Assembly (NCBI GenBank): GCA_044336205.1
Contig: CP172318.1
Location: forward strand, 930,001-994,000
Source of the DNA: Ruoffia sp044336205
GTDB lineage: Bacteria; Bacillota; Bacilli; Lactobacillales; Aerococcaceae
DNA length: 64,000 nucleotides
Direction of reading: 5' to 3'
A program made the position numbers and the translations under genes. The stretch's first letter is position 1; the number at the start of each line of letters is the position of its first letter. Under the pieces are notes generated by a model. It was not told the DNA's origin and made no database searches. It was given only the letters and a program-made list of their open reading frames with translations. Shown one piece after another: positions 35,939-45,113 of this stretch.

Positions 35939-35947
35939 GTGAGTTTA

Positions 35948-35975
35948 ACTACGAGCACTTAGCTCGTAGTTTTTT
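35948..35975 (+). terminator. rny terminator
   Basis: ACTACGAGC (35948-35956) and GCTCGTAGT (35962-35970) with a five-base loop, followed by T residues. Confidence 0.88.
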
Positions 35976-36078
35976 ATTTATCTATGCCCGTTACGAGTTA
36001 TCAGTATGATAGTTGGCTTTATTTTAGGGCTGTTTATTGATATGATAAAAGATATGATAAATTAGAAAGAGGCATCGA

Positions 36079-36861
36079 ATGAAAATATTATTCATTGGAG
36101 ATATTGTTGGTCAAAGTGGCCAAAGTGCAATTAAACATCATTTAACAGAATTAAAAAAAGAGTATCGACCACAAGTCACAATAGCAAATGGTGAAAACAT
36201 TGCGGATGGAAGAGGAATTACAGAAAACCTATATAAATGGCTAATGTCTTCAGGAGTAGATGTAGTCACTCTAGGGAATCATGCCTTTGACCACCGTAAT
36301 ATTTTCTCTTTCATTGATGATGCAAAATGTTTAGTAAGGCCAGTTAATATGCCAGAGGGTACTCCAGGTAAAGGTGTACATTTTGTGAGAATTAACGATA
36401 CTGAACTAGCAGTTATAAATCTACTTGGTAATGCGTTTATGAAGCCATCTTTAGATGCATTTGATTACATGTCTAAGCTAATTGAAAAGGTAAGAGCAAG
36501 AACAAACCATATTTTTATTGATTTTCATGCGGAGACTACCAGTGAAAAACAAGCTATGGCCTTTTGGTTAGACGGTAAGATATCTGCCTTAGTTGGTACA
36601 CATACTCATGTTCAAACGAATGATGCAAGGCTTCTCCCAAAAGGAACTGCATATCAAACTGATGTGGGAATGACGGGAGCATTGAATAGTGTGATTGGTT
36701 TCCGAAAAGAAGATTCGATTCAACGATTTAGATCGCAATTACCTACGCGATTAGAACAAGAAACATCTAATGAAGCAATACTATGCGCGAGCATTATTGA
36801 GACAAATCCAAAAACAGGCTTAGCGCAATCTATCCAGTCTATATATAAAAAAGTAAGGTAG
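36079..36861 (+). CDS. ymdB: YmdB-type metallophosphoesterase
   Basis: Calcineurin-like phosphodiesterase of the TIGR00282 family (260 residues), a 2',3'-cyclic nucleotide phosphodiesterase in Bacillus with effects on biofilm and sporulation decisions. Metal-binding motifs: LFIGDIVGQSG, TIANGENIADG, LGNHAFDH and the C-terminal VGTHTHVQT. Length is normal. The start follows AAAGAGG. mutS starts nine bases after its stop, so ymdB may be first in the mutS-mutL transcript. Confidence 0.92.
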   Translation: MKILFIGDIVGQSGQSAIKHHLTELKKEYRPQVTIANGENIADGRGITENLYKWLMSSGVDVVTLGNHAFDHRNIFSFIDDAKCLVRPVNMPEGTPGKGVHFVRINDTELAVINLLGNAFMKPSLDAFDYMSKLIEKVRARTNHIFIDFHAETTSEKQAMAFWLDGKISALVGTHTHVQTNDARLLPKGTAYQTDVGMTGALNSVIGFRKEDSIQRFRSQLPTRLEQETSNEAILCASIIETNPKTGLAQSIQSIYKKVR

Positions 36862-36870
36862 GAGGAAACA

Positions 36871-39453
36871 ATGGCAAAAAGTACAAAACATACCCCGATG
36901 ATGGAACAATATTTGGAAATAAAAGCAAACTATCCTGATGCATTCTTATTTTACCGTCTGGGTGACTTTTATGAATTATTCTTAGATGATGCAATTAAAG
37001 CTTCACAAATATTAGAAATAACCTTAACATCTAGAAATAAAAATGCAGAAAATCCCATTGCCATGTGTGGAGTTCCTTACCATTCTGCAAAGGATTATAT
37101 CAAACGACTGATTGAAGCTGGCCACAAGGTTGCTATTTGTGAGCAAATGGAAGACCCCAAAAAAACTAAGGGCATGGTCAAGCGAGAAGTTGTTAAAGTT
37201 ATTACACCAGGTACAATTTTGGATGACGATGCACTTCCTAGTAAAGAAAATAATTATTTAGCAAGCCTTGTATACTCGAAAGAGACTTATTATCTTAGCT
37301 ATATTGATGTGTCGACTGGAGAGATATATCTAACGAGTTCAAAAATTTGGTCACAAATATTGAATGAACTAAAAAATTTATCAGCTTCAGAGTTAATTGT
37401 ATCAAGTGATTTAGACGAAGAAATTTTTGATGCATTATCCTCTCAAGTTAATACGTACATGACAAAGTTTGAGCTAGAAGAAGATACAGACACTTTAAAT
37501 TTAGTAGAAGAAGTTGATTCGGAAGAAAAACAAGTATTTAATTTATTATTTCAATACCTGAAAAGTATTCATATGAATTCTCTAGACCATATCAAGAAAG
37601 TACAAAGATATGAATTAAGCAGTTATCTGCAGATGAATTATTATGCCAAATCACAATTAGAATTAACTAAGTCACTAAGATACCAAAAGAAAAAAGGATC
37701 GTTATTAGATTTAATAGATAAGACAAAAACAGCAATGGGTGGCAGAATGTTACATCAATGGTTAGACAAACCGCTATTGGATGTTAACGAATTAGTGGAT
37801 CGCCATCAAAAAGTTGAGCAATTATTGGGCTTTTATTTCGAACGAGTTGATCTTATGGATGCATTAACGAACATCTATGATTTAGAACGGTTAGTGACAA
37901 AAATTAGTTTAGGAAGTGCGAATGCTCGAGAGTTAGATCAATTAAGAAAATCTCTGAAAGGTATATCAAGAATCAATAATGTATTAGAAACAATTAATAA
38001 TCAGCTTCGTGATAGAGTGAACATTATTCCGTTTAATCTTTTGAATGACTTTCAAGACTTAGTGAACCATATTGATGCGGTACTTGTAGATGATCCACCG
38101 ATATCATTAACCGAAGGAAACATAATTCATGAAGATTACAGTGAACAATTAGACAAATACCGTGACGCCTTAGAGAATGGGCAAAACTGGTTAGCTGAAT
38201 TACAAAAACGAGAACGTGAGCACACGGGACTAAAGACTTTAAAAGTAGGATACAATAAAGTTTTTGGATATTATATCGAAATTAGCCGATTGCAAGCTAC
38301 AAACTTTGAAGATCCGCGCTATGTTCGGAAACAAACATTAACGAATGCAGAACGATATATCACAGATGAATTAAAAGACATAGAATCAACTATATTAGGT
38401 GCTCAAGAAAAATCAACGGCTTTAGAATACGACTTATTCATTGAATTGCGTGAATATGTCAGTCATTTTGTTAAAGATTTACAAGTTTTGGCTAAGCAAG
38501 TAGCTACTCTTGATGTTTTAGTCAACTTTGCCAATATAAGTGAGGCAGAAGATTATGTTCGAGCTGATATTACTTATGACAATAAAACTATTGAACTAAT
38601 AGAATCAAGACACCCAGTTGTTGAAAGTATTATTGGGAAGGCAAACTTTGTACCTAATGACTTAATAACAGATACCGATCAATCTTTATTATTATTAACT
38701 GGACCGAATATGTCAGGTAAAAGTACCTTCATGCGCCAAGTAGCATTTTGTGTGATTTTAAACCAAATTGGTTGCTTTGTCCCAGCAAAATATGCCAAAT
38801 TACCAATTATAGATAAAATATATACTCGAATTGGTAGTTCTGATGACACAATGAGTGGTCAAAGTACATTCATGGTTGAGATGATGGAAACTAATACAGC
38901 ACTTGAAGAGGCCACTGAGAATAGTCTTATGTTATTTGACGAGATTGGACGAGGAACAGCAACGTTTGATGGAATGGCTTTAGCTGAAGCTATTATAAAA
39001 TATATAGCTAATGAAGTAAGAGCCTTAACAATATTCTCTACACATTATCATGAACTAACTGGGTTAGAAGCTTCGATTGATAGCCTCAAAAACATTCACG
39101 TAGGTGCTGAAGAACATAATGGTGAATTAGTATTCTTGCATAAAGTGATTGATGGTCCAGCGGATAAAAGTTATGGTATTCATGTGGCTAAGTTAGCAGG
39201 ATTGCCACAAAGCGTCATAAATGAAAGTCAAGAAATATTAAGTGAACTAGAGTCCAGCGCTAAAAGATTGCGAAGCCCAGATGTGGTTCAATTAAATCTA
39301 TTCAACGATAATTTACCAGTTGATGTTAGTGAAAATCCAATAAATGATGAAGATTTAGCGATTTTAAAAGAGATTAAACAATTAAACCTTAATAACATGA
39401 CACCATTTGAATCCATGCAAAAAATATATGAATGGCATCAAAACTTAAATTAA
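36871..39453 (+). CDS. mutS: DNA mismatch repair protein MutS
   Basis: Recognises mismatched DNA and starts repair with MutL. The 860 residues include the mismatch-contacting F33-Y34-E35 in LGDFYELF, the connector, lever and clamp domains, and a C-terminal ABC-type ATPase with Walker A TGPNMSGKSTFM (about 611), the SGQSTFMVEM signature and MLFDEIGRGTATFDG. The start follows TAGGAGG. It is followed at 25 bases by mutL. Confidence 0.98.
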   Translation: MAKSTKHTPMMEQYLEIKANYPDAFLFYRLGDFYELFLDDAIKASQILEITLTSRNKNAENPIAMCGVPYHSAKDYIKRLIEAGHKVAICEQMEDPKKTKGMVKREVVKVITPGTILDDDALPSKENNYLASLVYSKETYYLSYIDVSTGEIYLTSSKIWSQILNELKNLSASELIVSSDLDEEIFDALSSQVNTYMTKFELEEDTDTLNLVEEVDSEEKQVFNLLFQYLKSIHMNSLDHIKKVQRYELSSYLQMNYYAKSQLELTKSLRYQKKKGSLLDLIDKTKTAMGGRMLHQWLDKPLLDVNELVDRHQKVEQLLGFYFERVDLMDALTNIYDLERLVTKISLGSANARELDQLRKSLKGISRINNVLETINNQLRDRVNIIPFNLLNDFQDLVNHIDAVLVDDPPISLTEGNIIHEDYSEQLDKYRDALENGQNWLAELQKREREHTGLKTLKVGYNKVFGYYIEISRLQATNFEDPRYVRKQTLTNAERYITDELKDIESTILGAQEKSTALEYDLFIELREYVSHFVKDLQVLAKQVATLDVLVNFANISEAEDYVRADITYDNKTIELIESRHPVVESIIGKANFVPNDLITDTDQSLLLLTGPNMSGKSTFMRQVAFCVILNQIGCFVPAKYAKLPIIDKIYTRIGSSDDTMSGQSTFMVEMMETNTALEEATENSLMLFDEIGRGTATFDGMALAEAIIKYIANEVRALTIFSTHYHELTGLEASIDSLKNIHVGAEEHNGELVFLHKVIDGPADKSYGIHVAKLAGLPQSVINESQEILSELESSAKRLRSPDVVQLNLFNDNLPVDVSENPINDEDLAILKEIKQLNLNNMTPFESMQKIYEWHQNLN

Positions 39454-39478
39454 TATATAGAAATGAGGAGCTAAGATT

Positions 39479-41422
39479 ATGGGAATTATCAAACAAATGC
39501 CCGATGTTTTGGCTAATCAAATCGCAGCGGGTGAAGTTGTTGAAAGACCCGCTTCGGTTGTAAAAGAATTAGTAGAGAACTCTATCGATGCTAAAAGTAC
39601 CCATATTATTGTTGAATTAAAAGAAGCAGGAATTCAACAAATTATTGTGAGTGATAACGGTCATGGGATGCCTGCTGAAGACTTAGCTATGGCTTTTCTT
39701 CCACATGCTACAAGTAAAATTTATGAGACAACAGATTTGATGACAATCAATTCTTTAGGTTTTCGTGGAGAAGCTCTTGCAAGTATTGGTTCAGTAAGTA
39801 AAGTGAGAGTAGAATCTAAAACTGCAGATAGTGAGAGTGGAAATTTTATTGAAATTGAGGGATCTGTGCTTGTGAATGAGGGTAAAGCACAAGCTAGAAA
39901 AGGAACAACTATGAAAGTAGATAGTTTGTTCTATAATACGCCAGCTCGATTAAAACATTTAAAAACGATTAAAACTGAATTAGGACACACCTTAAAGTTT
40001 ATGCAAAATATTGCCATGGCGTATCCTCATGTCCGTTTTAATTTAATTCATAATGATCAAGAGATCTTTTCAAGTTATGGGAATAATAACTTACAGCAAG
40101 TGATTGCTAACGTCTATCAACCTAGTATTGCTCGTGATTTAATTGAATTACAGAGTAATTCCAATGATTTTTTGATTAAAGGATTCATATCAAAGCCAAC
40201 CCTAACACGTACTAGTCGACAGTATATTCACTGGTTCATTAATGGAAGGGCAGTGAAAAGTTATATGTTGGATGAAGTTCTTGTCAAAGCCTACGACAAG
40301 CAACTTATGATTGGGCGTTATCCTATCGCTGTATTAAATATACAACTTGATCCTAGGTTAATAGATGTCAACGTGCATCCAACTAAGCAAACAGTGAGAT
40401 TAAGTAAAGAAGAAGAACTAAGTGAATTAATCACTCAAGTCGTTAAAGAGTCATTGAGAACTATTAACCCAATTCCATCTTTAACTGAAGATGATTTACC
40501 AAAATCTAATCCTTCTAATCAAAACTATGAGAATATTAGTTTAGATTTTTCTTATCGTCAACTGAATAACAATCCAGAGACCCAGTTTCAAAATCAATTA
40601 CGTCATGCACTGGACAAAGAACAAACTAATCATTCGAAATTAAAAAAACGAGTGGATGAAAAAGAATGGGTAACAGATGATTTTTCTGACCAAGTAAATG
40701 AAGATAAGGAAAGTCATCATTATCAATTGAAAAATACAAAAAATATACACGGGGTACGAAAAGAAGCTCACTCATTTAAGCAATCAGAGAATAGTAAAGA
40801 GACATCCTATTCGTTAGATTTTCATAGTTTAAGATACATTGGGCAAATACACGGCACTTACTTAATTGCTGAAAGTGAGAGTGGCTTTTATCTTATTGAC
40901 CAACATGCAGCCCAAGAGCGCATCCGTTATGAAAATCTGATGAACGAAAACATTAATGTGAACATTCAGCAACAATTGCTTATGCCATTCATCTTTAATT
41001 TTTCAACTTCTGAAATGTTAATAGTAAGTGAATTTGAAGATAGATTTAAGGAGTTGGGCATTCATTTAGAATTGATGGGTCCTACGAGCTATAAATTGGA
41101 AAGTTATCCCGACTGGTTGTATTATGAAGAAGTTGAGAAAGCAGTTGTGGATCTTATAGAATTATTCCAAAAGAACAAAGAACTAACTGTACAACAAATA
41201 AAAGAGCAGTCGATTATTATGCAATCATGTCGTGGTGCTATTAAGGCCAATCATTATTTAGATGATAAGCAAGCTATACAACTTATCAGAGATATGGATG
41301 GTTTAGAAGACCCTTATCATTGCCCACATGGTAGACCAGTATTTGTAGAGTTTAATCAGACAACATTAGAGAAACTATTCAAGCGTATTCAAGACAGTCA
41401 TGAGAGGGGAATTATGAGATGA
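39479..41422 (+). CDS. mutL: DNA mismatch repair protein MutL with endonuclease motif
   Basis: Couples MutS to strand removal. The 647 residues have the GHKL ATPase N-terminus (QIAAGEVVERPASVVKELVE, SDNGHGM, FRGEALASIGSV) and a variable linker (about 330-445). The C-terminal domain has DQHAAQERIRYE starting at about 474, the metal-binding endonuclease motif DQHA-x2-E-x4-E. MutL should therefore nick DNA itself; no mutH is present. The start follows GAGGAG. Its last four bases overlap the msrB start (ATGA). Confidence 0.97.
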   Translation: MGIIKQMPDVLANQIAAGEVVERPASVVKELVENSIDAKSTHIIVELKEAGIQQIIVSDNGHGMPAEDLAMAFLPHATSKIYETTDLMTINSLGFRGEALASIGSVSKVRVESKTADSESGNFIEIEGSVLVNEGKAQARKGTTMKVDSLFYNTPARLKHLKTIKTELGHTLKFMQNIAMAYPHVRFNLIHNDQEIFSSYGNNNLQQVIANVYQPSIARDLIELQSNSNDFLIKGFISKPTLTRTSRQYIHWFINGRAVKSYMLDEVLVKAYDKQLMIGRYPIAVLNIQLDPRLIDVNVHPTKQTVRLSKEEELSELITQVVKESLRTINPIPSLTEDDLPKSNPSNQNYENISLDFSYRQLNNNPETQFQNQLRHALDKEQTNHSKLKKRVDEKEWVTDDFSDQVNEDKESHHYQLKNTKNIHGVRKEAHSFKQSENSKETSYSLDFHSLRYIGQIHGTYLIAESESGFYLIDQHAAQERIRYENLMNENINVNIQQQLLMPFIFNFSTSEMLIVSEFEDRFKELGIHLELMGPTSYKLESYPDWLYYEEVEKAVVDLIELFQKNKELTVQQIKEQSIIMQSCRGAIKANHYLDDKQAIQLIRDMDGLEDPYHCPHGRPVFVEFNQTTLEKLFKRIQDSHERGIMR

Positions 41423-41859
41423 GTTCAAAAGAAAAATATCAAGACAAAATAAAGCAATTAAGTGAAATCGAGTATAAAGTTACACAAGAAAATGCAACTG
41501 AAAGACCGTTTACAGGGAAATATGATAATTTTTATGAGCGTGGCATTTACGTAGATATTGTTAGTGGAAAGCCATTATTTTCAAGTTCTGATAAATATGA
41601 TGCGGGCTGTGGATGGCCTTCATTCTCTCGACCAATTGAAGAGTCATTGGTTACTGAGCATGTAGATAATAGTTTAAGTCGTCAAAGAATAGAAATTCGA
41701 AGTGAAGAAGCAGATTCGCATCTAGGACATGTATTTGAAGATGGGCTTGAGGAGTTAGGTGGATTAAGATATTGTATTAACTCTGCTGCTCTAGAGTTTA
41801 TCCCGGAGAACGAAATGGAAGAAAAAGGCTACGGTGATTTCTTAAAATATGTAAATTAG
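41419..41859 (+). CDS. msrB: Peptide-methionine (R)-S-oxide reductase, first tandem copy
   Basis: Reduces methionine-R-sulfoxide in oxidised proteins. The 146 residues match the single-domain MsrB fold: ATERPFTGKYDNF, CGWPSFSRP, HLGHVF and the catalytic GGLRYCINSAAL with C119. The structural zinc CxxC pairs of some MsrB are absent. It overlaps mutL by four bases, so it is translated within the repair operon. A similar second copy follows after eleven bases. No msrA was seen. Confidence 0.95.
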   Translation: MSSKEKYQDKIKQLSEIEYKVTQENATERPFTGKYDNFYERGIYVDIVSGKPLFSSSDKYDAGCGWPSFSRPIEESLVTEHVDNSLSRQRIEIRSEEADSHLGHVFEDGLEELGGLRYCINSAALEFIPENEMEEKGYGDFLKYVN

Positions 41860-41870
41860 GAGCGATTAAA

Positions 41871-42308
41871 ATGGCTAAATCAACATACCAAGATCAAATT
41901 AACTCATTGAATGAATTACAATATCAAGTAACCAAAAACGAAGCAACTGAAAGACCGTTTACTGGGGAATATGATGATTTTTATGAAGCAGGGATTTATG
42001 TTGATATTGTAAGTGGCGAACCACTATTTTCAAGTTCAACTAAATATGATGCGGGTTGTGGTTGGCCTTCATTTTCTCAGCCTATTAAAAAAGAAGATAT
42101 TGTTGAAAAAACTGATACATCCTTCGGTATGGTTCGAACAGAAGTGCGAAGTAAAGATGCTGACTCTCATTTAGGGCATGTCTTCAACGATGGCCCCGTT
42201 GAAAGTGGCGGCTTAAGATATTGTATTAATTCGGCACCATTAAAGTTTATTCCTTTGGATTCTATGGATGAAAAAGGTTATAGCGAATATAAAAAATATG
42301 TGGAGTAG
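41871..42308 (+). CDS. msrB: Peptide-methionine (R)-S-oxide reductase, second tandem copy
   Basis: Paralogue of the preceding gene (145 residues, clearly more than half identical by eye), with the same motifs: ATERPFTGEYDDF, CGWPSFSQP, HLGHVF and GGLRYCINSAPL with catalytic C118. It is also without zinc ligands. The start follows AGGAGCG. It is eight bases from ruvA. Differences cluster in the middle loop (EDIVEKTDTSFGMVR here), which might change substrate preference; that is inference. Confidence 0.95.
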   Translation: MAKSTYQDQINSLNELQYQVTKNEATERPFTGEYDDFYEAGIYVDIVSGEPLFSSSTKYDAGCGWPSFSQPIKKEDIVEKTDTSFGMVRTEVRSKDADSHLGHVFNDGPVESGGLRYCINSAPLKFIPLDSMDEKGYSEYKKYVE

Positions 42309-42316
42309 TAAATAAT

Positions 42317-42913
42317 ATGTATGAATTTTTTGAAGGGACATTAGTGTCGATTAGTCCTCAATATATTGTAATTAATGTTAATGGGATTGGATATCGGATA
42401 GTAACTGCTAATCCGTTTCGTTGGCAGAAAGACTTAAACAAAGTAGTCAAATGCCTTGTTGAAATGGTAGTTCGTGAGGACTCGATGATCTTATATGGTT
42501 TCTACGATTCAATTGAAAAAGATCTCTTCTTAAAATTGAATAAAGTATCTGGTATTGGTCCAAAGAGTGCTTTATCAATTCTTGCACTTGAAGACCATGA
42601 TGGGCTTATCCAGGCAATTGAATCGGGCGACTCGAAGTACTTAACAAAGTTCCCTGGCGTTGGTAAAAAAACAGCCCAACAAATGATTTTGGACTTGAAG
42701 GGAGAGTTATCTGCTTATTCCGATACATTAAACTTATTCGATGAAGTAACCGTTTCTACTAATAATAAAATTAACCAAGAAATTTTAGATGCCTTAGAAG
42801 GATTAGGATATTCTAAACGTGAGATTCAAAGAGTAGAAAAGGCAATAGTTAACGAGACTTTTGATACAACTCAAGAGGGACTAAGCTTTGCGTTCAAATT
42901 ATTAATTAAATAA
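42317..42913 (+). CDS. ruvA: Holliday junction branch migration protein RuvA
   Basis: Tetramer that binds four-way DNA junctions and loads RuvB. 198 residues: N-terminal OB-fold (MYEFFEGTLVSISPQYIVI), helix-hairpin-helix region (LNKVSGIGPKSALSIL and LTKFPGVGKKTAQQMI) and C-terminal RuvB-binding helices (ILDALEGLGYSKREIQ). Length is normal. It lies between msrB and ruvB. Confidence 0.97.
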   Translation: MYEFFEGTLVSISPQYIVINVNGIGYRIVTANPFRWQKDLNKVVKCLVEMVVREDSMILYGFYDSIEKDLFLKLNKVSGIGPKSALSILALEDHDGLIQAIESGDSKYLTKFPGVGKKTAQQMILDLKGELSAYSDTLNLFDEVTVSTNNKINQEILDALEGLGYSKREIQRVEKAIVNETFDTTQEGLSFAFKLLIK

Positions 42914-42941
42914 ACTATAATAAGAGAAAGGAGGTTGATGA

Positions 42942-43979
42942 ATGTTAGACGATGAAAGATTAGTGACTGGTGAAATCATTAATGAATCTGAGAAATTACA
43001 GGACCAATTATTATTAAGACCACGATTATTAAAAGATTACATCGGACAAGAAAAGTTAAAATCTGAACTATCTGTGTATTTAAAGGCTGCAAATTTAAGA
43101 GGTGAAGCTTTAGATCATACATTAATTTATGGCCCCCCTGGACTAGGTAAAACAACCTTAGCCATGATCATTGCTAATGAGTTGGAAGTAGGCATTAAAA
43201 CAACTAGTGGACCTGCGATCGAACGCTCAGGTGACTTATTAGCTTTATTGAATGAATTAAATCCTGGGGATGTCCTCTTTATTGATGAAATTCATCGACT
43301 TCCGAAAGTTATTGAAGAGGTACTATATTCAGCAATGGAAGACTTTTATGTAGATATAGTCATAGGTCAAGGGGCAACAAGTCAACCTATTCATTTCGAA
43401 CTTCCTCCGTTTACACTAGTTGGAGCGACTACACGTGCAGGGATGTTATCTAAACCCTTGCGTGATCGATTCGGAATTGTGTCACACCTTGAATATTATT
43501 CACCGTTAGAGCTTCAAACATTAGTTACACGGAATGCAGAAGTGTTTCAGGCTGAAATTGATGAAGAAGGTGCTTACGAAATCGCCGTAAGGAGTAGAGG
43601 AACACCTAGAATTGCGAATCGATTACTAAAAAGAGTCAGAGATTTTGCTCAAGTAAAAAGTGATGGAATTATTAATCAATTTATTACTGAAGAATCCTTA
43701 AGTATATTAGAAATTGATGAATATGGATTGGATAATACAGACCGCAAATTACTAACAACAATGATTGAGTTGTACCAAGGTGGGCCAGTAGGATTAAATA
43801 CCATCGCTGTAAATATCAGTGAGGATATCGAAACTGTTGTGGATATGTATGAGCCATTTTTGTTACAGAATGGCTTTATCAGACGTACTCCACGTGGGAG
43901 AGTAGCAACTAAAAAAGCATATGACCATCTTGGATATAATTGGATGGAATTGAAAGAGGTAAAAGATGTTAACAACTAA
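42942..43979 (+). CDS. ruvB: Holliday junction branch migration ATPase RuvB
   Basis: AAA+ motor of the RuvAB complex. 345 residues with Walker A YGPPGLGKTTLA, Walker B FIDEIHRLPK, sensor GATTRAGMLS and Arg finger in LRDRFG, plus a C-terminal winged helix (GGPVGLNTIAVNI and RTPRGRVAT). The start follows GAAAGGAGG. Its last 14 bases overlap queA. Confidence 0.98.
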   Translation: MLDDERLVTGEIINESEKLQDQLLLRPRLLKDYIGQEKLKSELSVYLKAANLRGEALDHTLIYGPPGLGKTTLAMIIANELEVGIKTTSGPAIERSGDLLALLNELNPGDVLFIDEIHRLPKVIEEVLYSAMEDFYVDIVIGQGATSQPIHFELPPFTLVGATTRAGMLSKPLRDRFGIVSHLEYYSPLELQTLVTRNAEVFQAEIDEEGAYEIAVRSRGTPRIANRLLKRVRDFAQVKSDGIINQFITEESLSILEIDEYGLDNTDRKLLTTMIELYQGGPVGLNTIAVNISEDIETVVDMYEPFLLQNGFIRRTPRGRVATKKAYDHLGYNWMELKEVKDVNN

Positions 43980-45000
43980 AGATTTTGATTATGAATTACC
44001 TGAAGAACTTATCGCACAAACCCCATTAGAAGACCGTAGTTCATCGCGTTTATTAGTCATTAATCGAGAAAAGGATATGATTGAAGATTCTAATTTTAAA
44101 CATATATTAGACTACTTCGAAGAAGGGGATGCTTTAGTCGTCAATGAAACGCGAGTTATACCTGCTAGAATATTTGGTGTAAAACCTGATACTGGCGGAC
44201 ATCTTGAAGTATTATTATTAAATAATATTAAAGGGAATGAATGGGAAGTATTAGTTAAACATGCTCGTCGTGCAAAAGTTGGAGCTGTGATAGAGTTCGG
44301 TGATGACCGTCAACTGAGAGCGGTTGTTAAGGAAGAATTAGAGCATGGTGGACGAATTATTGAGTTCGAATACGAAGGTGTCTTTCTTGAAATTCTAGAA
44401 AGTTTAGGCCAGATGCCATTACCCCCATATATTAAAGAACGTTTAGACGATCCAGATCGATATCAAACGGTTTATGCGAAAGATAATGGCTCAGCTGCAG
44501 CTCCTACCGCTGGATTACATTTCACACAAGGATTGTTCAACCAAGCTAAAGAAAAAGGGATTGAGATTATTCCGCTTACGTTACATGTTGGTTTAGGAAC
44601 TTTTAGACCCGTGTCTGCTGAACGTATTGAAGAACATCATATGCATGCAGAGTTTTATACCTTAAGTGAAGAAAGTGCCCAAAGAATTAATGCTGTTAAA
44701 GAAAATGGTGGGAAAATTGTTGCCGTAGGAACAACAACTGTTCGTACATTAGAGACAATTGCACAAGAATTCAATGGAAACATTCAAGCGAGTTCAGGGT
44801 GGACTTCAATTTTTATAACACCTGGCTTTGAATTTAAAGTCGTTGATCATCTGATTACCAACTTCCATCTACCGCAATCAACATTGGTGATGTTAGTAAG
44901 TGCCTTTTACAATCGTGAAAAAGTTTTACAAGCTTATGAACATGCAGTAAAAGAGAAGTATCGTTTCTTCAGTTTTGGTGATGCTATGTTAATTTTATAA
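43966..45000 (+). CDS. queA: S-adenosylmethionine:tRNA ribosyltransferase-isomerase
   Basis: Transfers the ribosyl part of S-adenosylmethionine to preQ1 in tRNA, a late step of queuosine synthesis. 344 residues with the family start DFDYELPEELIAQTPLEDRS, LVVNETRVIPARIFG, AAPTAGLHFT and LHVGLGTFRPV. It overlaps ruvB by 14 bases. The usual partner tgt is not next to it; dnaE follows instead after a terminator. Confidence 0.96.
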   Translation: MLTTKDFDYELPEELIAQTPLEDRSSSRLLVINREKDMIEDSNFKHILDYFEEGDALVVNETRVIPARIFGVKPDTGGHLEVLLLNNIKGNEWEVLVKHARRAKVGAVIEFGDDRQLRAVVKEELEHGGRIIEFEYEGVFLEILESLGQMPLPPYIKERLDDPDRYQTVYAKDNGSAAAPTAGLHFTQGLFNQAKEKGIEIIPLTLHVGLGTFRPVSAERIEEHHMHAEFYTLSEESAQRINAVKENGGKIVAVGTTTVRTLETIAQEFNGNIQASSGWTSIFITPGFEFKVVDHLITNFHLPQSTLVMLVSAFYNREKVLQAYEHAVKEKYRFFSFGDAMLIL

Positions 45001-45010
45001 CTTTATAATT

Positions 45011-45048
45011 AAGACACTTCATCCATTATGATTGGTGAGTGTCTTTTT
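45011..45048 (+). terminator. queA terminator
   Basis: AAGACACT (45011-45018) pairs with AGTGTCTT (about 45038-45045), with imperfect inner pairing, followed by T residues. Confidence 0.75.
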
Positions 45049-45113
45049 CATTACTTTATAATAGAATATATAGGAATATGATATGATTATATTAAAAGAA
45101 TGGTGGTGATTAT

